DNA of 54,591 bases from an uncultured Burkholderiales bacterium. Its GTDB lineage: Bacteria > Pseudomonadota > Gammaproteobacteria > Burkholderiales > Burkholderiaceae_C. The notes beneath the pieces are model-generated. The model was not told the origin of the DNA, searched no databases, and worked only from the letters and a program-made list of their open reading frames with translations. The number at the start of each line of letters is the position of its first letter. Positions within the stretch are counted from its first letter, which is position 1. Where the stretch lies: positions 1-54,591 of the forward strand of contig CAINMN010000256.1 in the NCBI GenBank assembly GCA_903850735.1, read 5' to 3'. Shown piece after piece: positions 44,721 through 53,716 of this stretch. Made by a program: the position numbers and the translations under genes.

Positions 44721-45839
44721 TCAATGGGCCAGGCTGGGCAAGGCAATGTCGGTGGTCCCCGGTCGCACCCAGCGCGGTGATTCACGGGTGGTGTCCAGGC
44801 AGCCCCCCTCGGCATACACCCCTTTGGGATCCCGCAAACGCAGCATGCGATCGGTGATGTGTCGCACCTTTACCGGGTCTTGGCAGGTCTGCTGCACCAA
44901 TTTGGCCACCGCCTCTTCGTCCATGAACAAGCCGCCTTGGTCAGATTGACGCACGCCATGGCGCCAATGGAACAATTCAATGGCTTTGGTCTGTAAGTCG
45001 TAGGGCCGCTGCGGTTGCCAAAAATTGGCGAACAAGCCCTGACCGAGGTAAATCACCCAGGAACCCTCATAGCCTTCAATATCGGAAGAGGCATCGTCCG
45101 GGTTGCGAAACCAGACACGGTCACCCGGCACGAACCAGGTAGGGGGCAAAGGGTCTTCGTTGGAGCCCCACTCATGCAAGAAAACATCATGGAATCGACC
45201 CGAGGCGATGGGTTGCTGCTGCCATTGCGCGACGATTTTCGACAACAAAGCCGGGTGGCTGAAGCGAGCCTCCAGCGCAATGCCCAACAAAATCACATAC
45301 TCGGTGGCGCGGTAGCAAGAAAACGCATAGAGCTTGCCTGAGACCTGCGGTTGGGTCGCTTGCTGCAGGGCTTCGATCAGACATTTGCCAGGCTTGAGCA
45401 AAAAGCCTTTGTCTTCCTGGTATTCCCAGTAATCCACCGGCCGATCCACACGCTCGGTGTGAAAGTCCATGGCCGTATGGCGTGCCGCCTCCACAATGTG
45501 GCAGCGCATGCGAACCGCACTGATGAATTCGTCCAACGAGGGAAACGTCAAAAGCACAGGACTGGCCAGCAAAGCCAAGACGGTCTCACGGCACAGCGCT
45601 TGCGATGGTGTCAGATGGGCGAGTTTGAATTTTTCAGACAGGCTCAGCGTATCGAAATGCGGCAGGTTGTGGCGGGCACAAACTTTTTGCAAGCGGTAAT
45701 GGTGCTGGTGCTCGCGGTCCATGGCTTGGTGACTGACATAGTCTTGCAAGCCCCAAGCCTTCATATGACCCATGGCCTGGCCATGGTCATGGTCTGCCTG
45801 AAGTGCATTTTGCGAACAAATGACAATTCCCTGCGGCAT
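44721..45839 (-). CDS. Tgl-like (Bacillus-type) transglutaminase homologue, altered active site
   Basis: A 372-residue protein whose region 102-290 resembles the spore-coat transglutaminase Tgl of Bacillus: VRMRCHIVEAARHT, KLYAFSCYRATEYVILLGIAL, PGDRVWFRNPD and GSWVIYLGQGLFANFW align with Tgl blocks from memory. The Tgl catalytic Cys, Glu and His positions appear to be Arg177 (with a Cys two residues before), Ser260 and Asn272. The protein may therefore be inactive as a transglutaminase or use other residues. The first 100 residues are unlike Tgl. The start is uncertain, with no ribosome binding site and further ATGs near 45773. Function unknown. Confidence 0.7.
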   Translation of the reverse strand: MPQGIVICSQNALQADHDHGQAMGHMKAWGLQDYVSHQAMDREHQHHYRLQKVCARHNLPHFDTLSLSEKFKLAHLTPSQALCRETVLALLASPVLLTFPSLDEFISAVRMRCHIVEAARHTAMDFHTERVDRPVDYWEYQEDKGFLLKPGKCLIEALQQATQPQVSGKLYAFSCYRATEYVILLGIALEARFSHPALLSKIVAQWQQQPIASGRFHDVFLHEWGSNEDPLPPTWFVPGDRVWFRNPDDASSDIEGYEGSWVIYLGQGLFANFWQPQRPYDLQTKAIELFHWRHGVRQSDQGGLFMDEEAVAKLVQQTCQDPVKVRHITDRMLRLRDPKGVYAEGGCLDTTRESPRWVRPGTTDIALPSLAH

Positions 45840-45894
45840 GTGACGTGAAGGCGGGGGTGCCGCCTAGATAGACGTATCTGTACAACTCTAGCGA

Positions 45895-46923
45895 TTACCC
45901 CCGAGCGATGCCAGTCCAATTTTTAGGGGTTTTCACCCATCGGTGCAAAGCCATGCCCAAGACCACACTGACAAGCCAGGCCAGGCCAAAGAAACTCCAT
46001 GCCCAGAGCGTGCTGTCAGAAGCATGACGGGACCATGCGGCACTGAAGCCCAAGATCACGGCAAAGTGAACCACAAAAATGGCGTAAGAGGCGTCGCTCA
46101 AGGCCTGCCATGTGGCCCGCAAGATCGCCGGCAATGCGTCGCGTTCGCCCACGACCCACAAGGCCCAGGCGGTCACGGCAGCCAGTGCGGGTCGGACACG
46201 AAACGCCATGGCCGCATCGACGAGCAGCATCAACAGCAACAGCGTCAGAAGGCCTCTGGCCACAAGGGATGCACGCGCCCAAGCCGCCAACACGCCCAGG
46301 CCATAGGCGCCCCAAAAATACAAGGCCCACACATCCAGTTCGCTGTAGTGATTGAAGCCCCACCAGGACACCACCGTCAAGACAGCAACACAGCCGATGG
46401 TCAAGGGCGGCGGCACACCCGAGGCGCCACGTGGCAGCAAGCACATCAAGACCGCAAAGGACACATACAGCTGAAAGTCAATCGCCACATACCAGGCACC
46501 TGCTGACAGCGCAGGCACAGCCAACACGCCTTGCAGCATCAGCACATGGGCCATGAACTCCCACAGCGATGGCCACGGCGACATCCACTCGGGCTGGTAA
46601 AAGGGGGCCACAGCCGCCATGACCAGCATCAGCACCAGCAAGGCCACCGCAAACTGTGGGGCCAACCGAAGGTAGCGCCCCCAGATGGCTTGCGGCAGCG
46701 ACAGCTGTCGCCCACTCAAAATGGCTTGCGCTGCCAGAAAACCAGCGATCACCAAAAAACACTGGACCACCAAGCGCCCTTCATCGCCCAGCACACCCAG
46801 CAGGGTCGGATGCGATTCATCCAGCACATGGGCCATGGGCGAATACACCGCCAAATGGTGCAAGACGATCAGCTGAGAAGCCAGGATTTTCAGCGTGTCG
46901 ATCAGCGTGGAGCGCGTGCGCAT
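45895..46923 (-). CDS. acyltransferase family 3 membrane protein
   Basis: A 342-residue inner-membrane protein with about ten hydrophobic segments, of the acyltransferase-3 (OafA/NodX-like) family. The N-terminus LIDTLKILASQLIVLHHLAVYSPM places the conserved His of the family (LHH) in the first helix. The segments VQCFLVIAGFLAA, WYVAIDFQLYVSFA and ASYAIFVVHFAVILG are typical. It may acetylate a surface sugar or small molecule. The ATG at 46923 shares one base with the enoyl-CoA hydratase stop (TGATG), so translation is probably coupled. Confidence 0.88.
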   Translation of the reverse strand: MRTRSTLIDTLKILASQLIVLHHLAVYSPMAHVLDESHPTLLGVLGDEGRLVVQCFLVIAGFLAAQAILSGRQLSLPQAIWGRYLRLAPQFAVALLVLMLVMAAVAPFYQPEWMSPWPSLWEFMAHVLMLQGVLAVPALSAGAWYVAIDFQLYVSFAVLMCLLPRGASGVPPPLTIGCVAVLTVVSWWGFNHYSELDVWALYFWGAYGLGVLAAWARASLVARGLLTLLLLMLLVDAAMAFRVRPALAAVTAWALWVVGERDALPAILRATWQALSDASYAIFVVHFAVILGFSAAWSRHASDSTLWAWSFFGLAWLVSVVLGMALHRWVKTPKNWTGIARG

Positions 46924-47717
46924 CAGGCCTTGTGTTTCCAGCTCGGCGTTCTTTTTTCCACAAAGGCCTGAAAGCCCTCTTGGGCATCGGCATCCATCAT
47001 GTTGCAGGCCATGGTCTGCCCGGCCAGCTGGTAGGCCGCCGCAATGCCCAATTCCAGTTGTTGATAAAACAGGGCTTTGCCCATGCGCACGGCCGTGGCG
47101 GGCTTTTCCACAATTTTTTGGCACAGGCCCAGCACCGTGTCTGTCAACTTGTCATCTGGCACCGCATGGTTGATCAGCCCTTTTTCAACTGCGGCATGGG
47201 CGTCGATGAAGTCGCCCGTGAGCAGCATTTCCATGGCTTGCTTGCGCCCCAGGTTGCGGCTCAAGCCCACGCTGGGCGTGGCGCAGAACAGGCCATAGTG
47301 AATGCCCGAGACCGCAAAGCAGGCCGTGTCAGCGGCCACGGCCAAATCGCACATTGCCACCAGTTGGCAACCGGCAGCGGTCGCAATGCCTTGCACCTGG
47401 GCAATCACCGGTTGCGGCAGGGCTTGGACTGCCAGCATCATGCGGCTGCATTGGGCAAACAGCTGTTGGTAAAAGCGCAGGTCCGGTTGTGCGCTCATCT
47501 CTCGCAAGTCATGGCCGGCACAGAAAGCCCGTCCATTGGCCGCCAGCACCACCACCCGGCAGCTGCTGTCCTGGCTCGCTGTGTCCAGTGCGGCTTGCAG
47601 CGCGGCCATCATGTCGGCCGACAGCGCATTGAAACTGTCGGGACGGTTCAGTGTCAGGCGTGTGACCCCTGGTGCAGGGTGATCTCGCTGAACCCAGTCT
47701 GAAGCGGATGTGCTCAT
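46923..47717 (-). CDS. enoyl-CoA hydratase/isomerase family protein
   Basis: A 264-residue crotonase-fold protein. The oxyanion-hole segments are AFCAGHDLREM (about 65-75) and GIATAAGCQLVAMCDLAVAA (about 108-128). The segment after it, IHYGLFCATPSVGLSRNLG, resembles the ECHDC3 subgroup. The usual catalytic Glu residues of crotonase are not apparent there, so it may act as an isomerase or hydrolase and not as a standard hydratase. It starts 33 bp from the divergent aat gene and is coupled to the acyltransferase gene by a TGATG overlap. Confidence 0.88.
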   Translation of the reverse strand: MSTSASDWVQRDHPAPGVTRLTLNRPDSFNALSADMMAALQAALDTASQDSSCRVVVLAANGRAFCAGHDLREMSAQPDLRFYQQLFAQCSRMMLAVQALPQPVIAQVQGIATAAGCQLVAMCDLAVAADTACFAVSGIHYGLFCATPSVGLSRNLGRKQAMEMLLTGDFIDAHAAVEKGLINHAVPDDKLTDTVLGLCQKIVEKPATAVRMGKALFYQQLELGIAAAYQLAGQTMACNMMDADAQEGFQAFVEKRTPSWKHKA

Positions 47718-47750
47718 GGTGTGTTTCTCAGGCGTGTTCGAACCATAATC

Positions 47751-48527
47751 ATGCCACCAAAGACCATGCCCTCCGCACGCCCCACCCTCCCTTGGCTAGA
47801 GACCAGCGATCCCTTGCCACCGCCCAGCCAAGCCTGGGGCGTGGGCAGTGCTGCGCCGGGCTTGTTGGCGGCGGGCGGCGACTTGTCGGTGCCCAGGCTT
47901 TTGCAGGCTTATTCACAAGGCTGCTTTCCGTGGTTCAGTGCGGGGCAACCGATCTTGTGGTGGTCCACCGACCCGCGCATGGTGCTGCAGCCGGCACAGT
48001 TTCGACTGCACCGCTCCTTGCGCAAGACCCTGCAAAAATTCAAGCAACAGCCGGGCTGTGAAATCCGTTTTGACAGCGCGTTCGAGCGCGTCATCACCCA
48101 TTGTGCCGGCGCATACCGGCCCGGCCAAGAGGGCACCTGGATTGTGGATGCCATGATCGAGGCCTACCTTGACTTGCACCGTGCGGGTCATGCGCACAGC
48201 GTGGAGACCTGGGTCGATGGCGAACTTGTCGGTGGCCTGTATGCGGTCAGCATCGGCGCCGCGGTGTATGGCGAGTCGATGTTTGCCTTGCGCAGCGATG
48301 CCTCCAAGATCGCGCTGGCCGCCCTGGTGGCCTGGAGCCTGGCGCAGCAGGTCCCCTTGATTGATTGCCAGCAAAACACCCCGCATCTGGCTTCTATGGG
48401 CGCAGCTGAAATGCCACGCAGCGCCTTTCTGTCGCACCTGCAGCACCACTGTGGTTTGCCTGAGCGCGATTGGCAATTCCACCCCGTATACTGGAAGCAA
48501 CTTCTGAAGCCTTCATCTCCAACGTGA
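47751..48527 (+). CDS. aat: leucyl/phenylalanyl-tRNA-protein transferase
   Basis: Adds Leu or Phe from charged tRNA to N-terminal Arg or Lys of proteins, marking them for ClpS/ClpAP. The protein is 258 residues from the ATG at 47751. ATG 47766 is also possible, and no ribosome binding site is clear. Family features are [26 protein letters not shown], split as [14 protein letters not shown] and GCFPWF, the segment [12 protein letters not shown], and [18 protein letters not shown]. Its stop overlaps the GTG start of the next gene (GTGA). Confidence 0.95.
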   Translation: MPPKTMPSARPTLPWLETSDPLPPPSQAWGVGSAAPGLLAAGGDLSVPRLLQAYSQGCFPWFSAGQPILWWSTDPRMVLQPAQFRLHRSLRKTLQKFKQQPGCEIRFDSAFERVITHCAGAYRPGQEGTWIVDAMIEAYLDLHRAGHAHSVETWVDGELVGGLYAVSIGAAVYGESMFALRSDASKIALAALVAWSLAQQVPLIDCQQNTPHLASMGAAEMPRSAFLSHLQHHCGLPERDWQFHPVYWKQLLKPSSPT

Positions 48528-49303
48528 CGCATCTCAAGGATTTGCCGCTCCACTCGTTGCAGTTTTATGCAACGGCGCCCTATCCATGCAGTTACCTGGA
48601 CGACCATCAGGCGCGCTCACAGGTGGCCACGCCCAGCCACCTGATCCACAACGACACCTATTCGGAATTGGTCGCCAAAGGCTTTCGCCGCAGCGGCATG
48701 TTCACCTACCGCCCCTACTGCGATGGCTGCCGCGCCTGCGTGCCTTTGCGCGTGCTGGCCGATGCGTTTGAGCCCAGCCGCAGCCAGCGGCGTGCCTGGC
48801 AACGTCATCAAACCCTGCAAGCCCGTGTCTCACGGCTGTGCTTCATCCCTGAACACTACCAGCTGTATTTGCGCTACCAGACCGGCCGCCATGCGGGCGG
48901 CGGCATGGACCACGACAGCATTGACCAATACACCCAATTCCTATTGCAAAGCCGGGTGAACTCGCGGCTGGTGGAGTTTCGTTTGCCAGACCAGGACGGC
49001 CAACCCGGCGCCCTCAAAATGGTGTCCATCCTTGATGTCTTGAACGATGGCTTGTCTGCGGTTTACACCTTCTACGAGCCCGAGCCCGCCACCAGCTACG
49101 GCACCTACAGCGTGCTCTGGCAAATCGAGCAAGCCAGATCGCTGGGCTTGCCCTACCTGTACCTGGGCTACTGGATTGAGCAAAGCGACAAGATGAACTA
49201 CAAAGCACTCTTTCACCCCCATGAAGTGCTCCATGAGGGTACCTGGACACCGGCAACAGTTTCACAAGATAAAATAGCGGGATGCGAAACAAGGAAGCCA
49301 TGA
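48524..49303 (+). CDS. ate: aspartate/glutamate leucyltransferase (Bpt/Ate)
   Basis: Transfers Leu (Bpt type) from tRNA to N-terminal Asp or Glu, the second branch of the bacterial N-degron pathway. The 259-residue protein has the Cys-rich N-terminal domain ([34 protein letters not shown] with Cys at the conserved spacing) and C-terminal blocks [22 protein letters not shown] and [15 protein letters not shown]. The GTG at 48524 overlaps the aat stop by four bases, so translation is coupled. Its own stop overlaps the start of the IclR gene. Confidence 0.95.
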   Translation: MTHLKDLPLHSLQFYATAPYPCSYLDDHQARSQVATPSHLIHNDTYSELVAKGFRRSGMFTYRPYCDGCRACVPLRVLADAFEPSRSQRRAWQRHQTLQARVSRLCFIPEHYQLYLRYQTGRHAGGGMDHDSIDQYTQFLLQSRVNSRLVEFRLPDQDGQPGALKMVSILDVLNDGLSAVYTFYEPEPATSYGTYSVLWQIEQARSLGLPYLYLGYWIEQSDKMNYKALFHPHEVLHEGTWTPATVSQDKIAGCETRKP

Positions 49304-50064
49304 CCGCCTCGACGCCGACCATTCAGGTGATCGAGCGTATGTTTGCCCTGATCGATGTGCTGGCCTCGCGCGAAGAGCCGATCAGCCTCAAAGAAATCAG
49401 CGAGAAAACCGGGCTTCACCCATCCACCACGCACCGCATCTTGAACGACCTCACCCTGGGGCGTTTTGTGGACCGGCCCGAGGCAGGCAGCTACCGTTTG
49501 GGCATGCGCTTGCTGGAGTTGGGCAACTTGGTCAAAGGACGGCTCAATGTGCGCGATGCCGCCCTGCTGCCCATGCGTGAATTGCACAAGCAGATTCAAC
49601 AACCTGTGAACCTGAGCGTGCGTCAGGGCGATGAAATCGTTTACGTGGAGCGCGCCTACAGCGAGCGTTCGGGCATGCAAGTGGTGCGCGCCATTGGCGG
49701 CCGCGCCCCCTTGCACCTCACCTCGGTGGGCAAATTGTTCCTGGCCGCCGAAGAACCCCAGCGCCTGCGGGCCTATGCCACACGCACGGGCCTGGCTGGG
49801 CATACCCGCAACAGCATCACCCAGCTGCCTATTCTCGAACGCGAGCTGTCCAAGGCACGTCAGTACGGCGTGGCACGGGACAATGAAGAGTTGGAATTGG
49901 GTGTGCGCTGCATGGCTGCAGGCATTTACGACGACCAGAGCCGGTTGGTGGCAGGCTTGTCGATTTCAGCGCCAGCAGACCGCCTGGACGAAGGCTGGCT
50001 TGCGAAGTTGCAAGACACAGCCCAGGAAATTTCGCGCGCCCTGGGGCACCGCAGCGAGCGCTGA
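49300..50064 (+). CDS. IclR-family transcription regulator
   Basis: A 254-residue regulator with an N-terminal winged helix (about 8-70: [21 protein letters not shown]) and a C-terminal effector-binding domain (about 85-250: [41 protein letters not shown]). The ATG at 49300 overlaps the ate stop (ATGA) and has AAGGA upstream. An in-frame ATG 18 bases earlier is possible. Its target is unknown. Overlap with ate suggests shared transcription and not a functional link. It ends one base before the convergent endopeptidase stop. Confidence 0.9.
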   Translation: MTASTPTIQVIERMFALIDVLASREEPISLKEISEKTGLHPSTTHRILNDLTLGRFVDRPEAGSYRLGMRLLELGNLVKGRLNVRDAALLPMRELHKQIQQPVNLSVRQGDEIVYVERAYSERSGMQVVRAIGGRAPLHLTSVGKLFLAAEEPQRLRAYATRTGLAGHTRNSITQLPILERELSKARQYGVARDNEELELGVRCMAAGIYDDQSRLVAGLSISAPADRLDEGWLAKLQDTAQEISRALGHRSER

Positions 50065-50065
50065 A

Positions 50066-51037
50066 TCAGGTTTGCGGCATGCGCCCCGCGTGGCGTGCTT
50101 CCACCCAGCGGCGAACCCGCTCGGCATCGGCAATGCGGCTGAGCTTGCCAGCGGAATCCAGGAACACCATGATCAGCTTGCGGCCACCCACTTTGGCTTG
50201 CATGACCAAGCATTGACCGGCTTCGGAGATGTAACCGGTTTTTTGCAGGCCAATGTCCCAATTGGGGTTGCTCACCAAGCGGTTGGTGGTGTTGTATCGC
50301 AAAGTTTGGCGGCCCACTTCGACCACATGGCTGGTGGAGGTGGAATATTCACGCAACAAGGGATCGTTGTAGGCACTGGCGACCAGGGTGGCCAGGTCTT
50401 TGGCGCTGGACTGGTTTTTGCTCGACAGGCCCGTGGGCTCGACATAGCGCGTATCGCGCATGCCCAACTGAGCCGCCTTGGCGTTCATCAGGTGCACAAA
50501 GCTCGCCATGCCGCCCGGATAGGTGCGACCCAGTGCATGGGCTGCGCGGTTTTCGCTTGACATGAGGGCCAGGTGCATCAATTCGCCGCGGGTCAGCGCA
50601 GCGCCAACGCGCAAGCGCGAGGTGCTGCCCTTTTCGGTGTCCACGTCGTCCTGGGTGATGGTGATGGTTTCATCCAGGTCGAGGTTGGCCTCGCTGATGA
50701 CCAAGCCCGTCATGAGCTTGGTGATGGAAGCGATGGGCAACACGGCCTGGTCGTTTTTGCTGAGCAGCACTTCCTGAGTGTCTTGGTCGATGACGTAGGC
50801 CACACTGGACTTCAACGCCAACTCATCGGGCGTGGCGTGCAGCCCGGCCATCTGTCCATAGGTAGGACGGGCAGCGACGACGGTTTTCACGGCTGCCTTG
50901 CGCACCGCCTTGGCCTTGGCTGCCGAAGCAATGGCCCGCTCTTTGGAGCGGGCAGCCTTTTGATCTTTGGCGGCATGCGAAGAAACCATTCCCATGGCCA
51001 ACACCAAACCCAGAGCAGCAGTCAGCAGTCTTTTCAA
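50066..51037 (-). CDS. pbpG: D-alanyl-D-alanine endopeptidase (PBP7 type)
   Basis: A 323-residue periplasmic peptidoglycan hydrolase of the S11 family that cuts DD-crosslinks. A signal peptide (MKRLLTAALGLVLAMGMVSS, cut after HA or AA) is followed by a Lys/Ala-rich linker (about 25-55). The three penicillin-binding motifs are present: SITK (Ser104, Lys107), SEN (Ser161-Asn163) and KTG (about 265). There is no C-terminal amphipathic anchor, which fits PBP7 and not PBP5. It lies downstream of the leuA terminator and has its own promoter region. Confidence 0.92.
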   Translation of the reverse strand: MKRLLTAALGLVLAMGMVSSHAAKDQKAARSKERAIASAAKAKAVRKAAVKTVVAARPTYGQMAGLHATPDELALKSSVAYVIDQDTQEVLLSKNDQAVLPIASITKLMTGLVISEANLDLDETITITQDDVDTEKGSTSRLRVGAALTRGELMHLALMSSENRAAHALGRTYPGGMASFVHLMNAKAAQLGMRDTRYVEPTGLSSKNQSSAKDLATLVASAYNDPLLREYSTSTSHVVEVGRQTLRYNTTNRLVSNPNWDIGLQKTGYISEAGQCLVMQAKVGGRKLIMVFLDSAGKLSRIADAERVRRWVEARHAGRMPQT

Positions 51038-51098
51038 AACGGGAACCTCGTCAAATTTGTTCGAATCTTATCGCCTAAGTGGCCAGTGTAACCAGAAA

Positions 51099-51136
51099 TA
51101 AAAAATCGCGCAAGATCAAAGACTTGCGCGATTTTC
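51099..51136 (-). terminator. intrinsic terminator after leuA
   Basis: A 13-bp perfect stem, with arms at 51103-51115 and 51124-51136, encloses an eight-base loop. On the minus strand it ends in a T-run (51101-51106). It lies about 29 bp after the leuA stop and separates leuA from pbpG. Confidence 0.93.
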
Positions 51137-51164
51137 CTCAGGCTCGATTCGACAAGGACTCGGG

Positions 51165-52703
51165 TTAACCCTGGGCCGCCACGCGATCCGCTTTGCTGTG
51201 GAGTTTGTTCAGCGCGCTCAAGTAAGCCTTGGCAGAGGCCACCACGATGTCCGGGTCCGAGCCCACACCGTTCACCACACGTCCACTGTTTTGCAAACGC
51301 ACGGTCACTTCACCCTGGCTTTCGGTGGAGCCGCTGATGGCATTCACAGAGTACAGCACCATTTCAGCGCCACTCTTGACCTGCTGCTCAATGGCCTTGA
51401 GCGAGGCATCGACAGGCCCGTTGCCATCCGAGGCGGACTTCACCTCTTTGCCGTCCACCGTGATGACGATTTCGGCATGCGGCTTCTCACCCGTTTCGCT
51501 GTGCTGTGAGAGCGACACGAAAGCGTATTGCTCTTTGTCGTTGGTCACACTTTCGTCATTGACCAAGGCCAGGATGTCTTCGTCAAAAATTTCGCTCTTG
51601 CGATCGGCCAGTTCCTTGAAGCGCGTGAAGGCCGTGTTGATCTCGGCTTCGCTCTCGAGTTGCACGCCCAGGTCTTGCAAACGCTGCTTGAAGGCATTGC
51701 GGCCACTGAGTTTGCCCAACACAATTTTGTTGGCGCTCCAACCCACGTCTTCGGCACGCATGATCTCATAGGTGTCACGCGCTTTGAGCACGCCGTCTTG
51801 GTGAATGCCTGAAGCGTGCGCAAAGGCATTGGCCCCCACCACCGCTTTGTTGGGTTGCACCACAAAGCCCGTGGTCTGGCTCACCATGCGGCTGGCAGCC
51901 ACGATGTGCTGGGTGTCAATGCCCAACTCCAGGCCAAAGTAATCTTTGCGGGTCTTGACCGCCATGACCACCTCTTCCAACGAACAGTTGCCGGCACGCT
52001 CGCCCAAGCCATTGATGGTGCACTCGATCTGGCGTGCGCCACCGAGCATGACACCGGCCAGCGAGTTGGCCACCGCCATGCCCAGGTCGTTGTGGCAATG
52101 CACCGACCAGATGGCTTTGTCGCTGTTGGGCACGCGCTCACGCAGCGTCTTGATGAATTGACCATAGAGCTCTGGAATGGCATAGCCCACGGTGTCCGGC
52201 ACGTTGATGGTAGTGGCCCCTTCGGCGATGACCGCTTCGATCACGCGGCACAGAAAGTCCACATCACTGCGGTAACCATCTTCCGGGCTGAACTCCACAT
52301 CCGCAACCAGGTTGCGGGCATAGCGCACCGATTGCTTGGCCTGCTCGAACACCTGGTCGGGCGTCATGCGCAGCTTCTTCTCCATGTGCAAGGGCGAGGT
52401 GGCAATGAAGGTGTGGATACGGGCGCGCTGCGCGCCTTTCAAAGCCTCGGCGGCGCGGGAAATGTCACGGTCATTGGCACGCGACAAAGAGCACACGGTG
52501 GAGTCCTTGATGGCATTGGCAATGGCCTGCACCGCCTCGAAGTCGCCGTTGGAGCTGGCCGCAAAGCCTGCCTCGATCACGTCCACTTTCAGGCGCTCGA
52601 GTTGACGCGCGATGCGCAGCTTCTCGTCGCGCGTCATCGATGCGCCGGGGGACTGTTCGCCATCGCGCAAGGTGGTGTCGAAAATGATGAGCTTGTCTGA
52701 CAT
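51165..52703 (-). CDS. leuA: 2-isopropylmalate synthase
   Basis: The first committed step of leucine synthesis: condensation of acetyl-CoA with 2-oxoisovalerate. The 512-residue length fits the long bacterial form. The N-terminal HMGL-like barrel has [13 protein letters not shown] (Asp9, Arg13, Asp14) and the metal-binding [11 protein letters not shown]. The segment [19 protein letters not shown] is conserved. The C-terminal LeuA allosteric domain (about 400-505) carries leucine feedback control. The ATG at 52703 has AAGGAG upstream and is preferred over a longer frame. Transcription is predicted to be controlled by the leader and attenuator at 52751-52859. Confidence 0.97.
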   Translation of the reverse strand: MSDKLIIFDTTLRDGEQSPGASMTRDEKLRIARQLERLKVDVIEAGFAASSNGDFEAVQAIANAIKDSTVCSLSRANDRDISRAAEALKGAQRARIHTFIATSPLHMEKKLRMTPDQVFEQAKQSVRYARNLVADVEFSPEDGYRSDVDFLCRVIEAVIAEGATTINVPDTVGYAIPELYGQFIKTLRERVPNSDKAIWSVHCHNDLGMAVANSLAGVMLGGARQIECTINGLGERAGNCSLEEVVMAVKTRKDYFGLELGIDTQHIVAASRMVSQTTGFVVQPNKAVVGANAFAHASGIHQDGVLKARDTYEIMRAEDVGWSANKIVLGKLSGRNAFKQRLQDLGVQLESEAEINTAFTRFKELADRKSEIFDEDILALVNDESVTNDKEQYAFVSLSQHSETGEKPHAEIVITVDGKEVKSASDGNGPVDASLKAIEQQVKSGAEMVLYSVNAISGSTESQGEVTVRLQNSGRVVNGVGSDPDIVVASAKAYLSALNKLHSKADRVAAQG

Positions 52704-52750
52704 GAAAGAACTCCTTGAATCTTGAGAAACCCGCAGCGCTGAACGACAAC

Positions 52751-52784
52751 AAAACAAAAGGCCCGCTGCGGGTGCATACGGGCC
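52751..52784 (-). terminator. attenuator terminator before leuA
   Basis: On the minus strand GGCCCG (52784-52779) pairs with CGGGCC (52765-52760) around a 13-base loop that has its own small GC pairing. TTTTGTTTT follows (52759-52751). It stands between the leader peptide and leuA. The base segment GCCCGT (52783-52778) in its first arm can pair instead with ACGGGC (52822-52817) inside the leader reading frame, giving an antiterminator. Confidence 0.8.
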
Positions 52785-52808
52785 TGTGTGGGTTGTTCGC
52801 GTGCGCTA

Positions 52809-52859
52809 CTAAATCCGCCCGTGGGAGCGTAGGATTAGTAGGGCCAGCAACGTGTTCAT
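52809..52859 (-). CDS. leucine-rich leader peptide of leuA
   Basis: A 16-codon reading frame, MNTLLALLILRSHGRI, between pssA and leuA. Five of its 16 residues are Leu, three of them coded by the rare codon CTA (52841-52839, 52838-52836, 52832-52830), next to an Ile. It ends in TAG 25 bases before the attenuator. When leucyl-tRNA is scarce, ribosomes should stall at CTA codons and leave the ACGGGC segment free to form the antiterminator. The ribosome binding site is weak (TGAG). Confidence 0.78.
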   Translation of the reverse strand: MNTLLALLILRSHGRI

Positions 52860-52868
52860 GAATCTCAA

Positions 52869-52897
52869 TGTATCACAAAATTTCAGGGCCGGGTCAA
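52869..52897 (-). promoter_or_regulatory. candidate sigma-70 promoter for the leuA leader
   Basis: On the minus strand TTGACC (52897-52892), a 17-bp spacer and GATACA (52874-52869) with a TG two bases before the -10. The predicted start near 52862 is only about three bases before the leader ATG, so the leader transcript would be almost leaderless. The -10 match is imperfect. Confidence 0.4.
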
Positions 52898-52904
52898 GCC
52901 TGTG

Positions 52905-53705
52905 TCATTTGTGCAACCCGCGCTCGTCCGGCTCATCGGTCGAGGTGCTGATGACGCTGGTCTGCAAGCCTTTGGCGCGGCGCCACACATAAACCACGTA
53001 ACCGCTCAAGCCATACAGCACAAACAGGGAGAACAAGACCGTGGGGGGATGGATGTTGATGACGGCAATGACGATGGCGAGCAACACGATGGCGGCAAAA
53101 GGCACGCTTTTGCGCATCTGCACATCCTTGAAGCTGTAGAAAGGGACATTGGTGACCATGGTCAGGCCAGCAAACAGGCACATCGCAAACATGGGCCAGG
53201 CCACACTGGCGGTGTCGACCTGCGCTTCGGTCATCAACCAGATGAAACCTGCCACCAAGGCTGCGGCAGCCGGTGACGGCAAGCCTTGAAAGTAACGCTT
53301 GTCCACCACGGTGGTGTTGACATTGAAGCGCGCCAACCGCAAGGCCGCGCAGGCACAGTACACAAAGGCGGCCATCCAGCCCCAGCGTCCCAGGCCGCGC
53401 AGCGACCATTCATAGGCGATCAGGGCCGGCGCCGCGCCAAACGACACCATGTCGGCCAGCGAGTCCATTTGCTCGCCGAAGGCGCTTTGGGTGTTGGTCA
53501 TGCGTGCCACGCGGCCATCCAGGCTGTCGAGCACCATGGCGCAAAACACGCCGATGGCAGCCAAATCAAACTGGCCGTTCATGGCCATGACGATGGCGTA
53601 AAAGCCACCGAACAAAGCCGCCAGCGTGAACAGATTGGGCAACACGTAAATGCCCTTGCGGGGCTTGTGCGGCGTCTCTTCAGCGGGTTCTGGGCGATCA
53701 GGCAT
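52905..53705 (-). CDS. pssA: CDP-diacylglycerol-serine O-phosphatidyltransferase
   Basis: Makes phosphatidylserine from CDP-diacylglycerol and serine at the inner membrane. The 266-residue protein has the full CDP-alcohol phosphotransferase motif with Asp63, Gly64, Ala67, Arg68, Gly77, Asp81 and Asp85 (LDGRVAR...G...D...D). About seven hydrophobic segments make it the integral-membrane type II enzyme, unlike E. coli PssA. The ATG at 53705 has GGAG upstream and gives the family N-terminus. The gene is 11 bp after psd, its pathway partner. Confidence 0.94.
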   Translation of the reverse strand: MPDRPEPAEETPHKPRKGIYVLPNLFTLAALFGGFYAIVMAMNGQFDLAAIGVFCAMVLDSLDGRVARMTNTQSAFGEQMDSLADMVSFGAAPALIAYEWSLRGLGRWGWMAAFVYCACAALRLARFNVNTTVVDKRYFQGLPSPAAAALVAGFIWLMTEAQVDTASVAWPMFAMCLFAGLTMVTNVPFYSFKDVQMRKSVPFAAIVLLAIVIAVINIHPPTVLFSLFVLYGLSGYVVYVWRRAKGLQTSVISTSTDEPDERGLHK

Positions 53706-53716
53706 GCGAACTCCGT

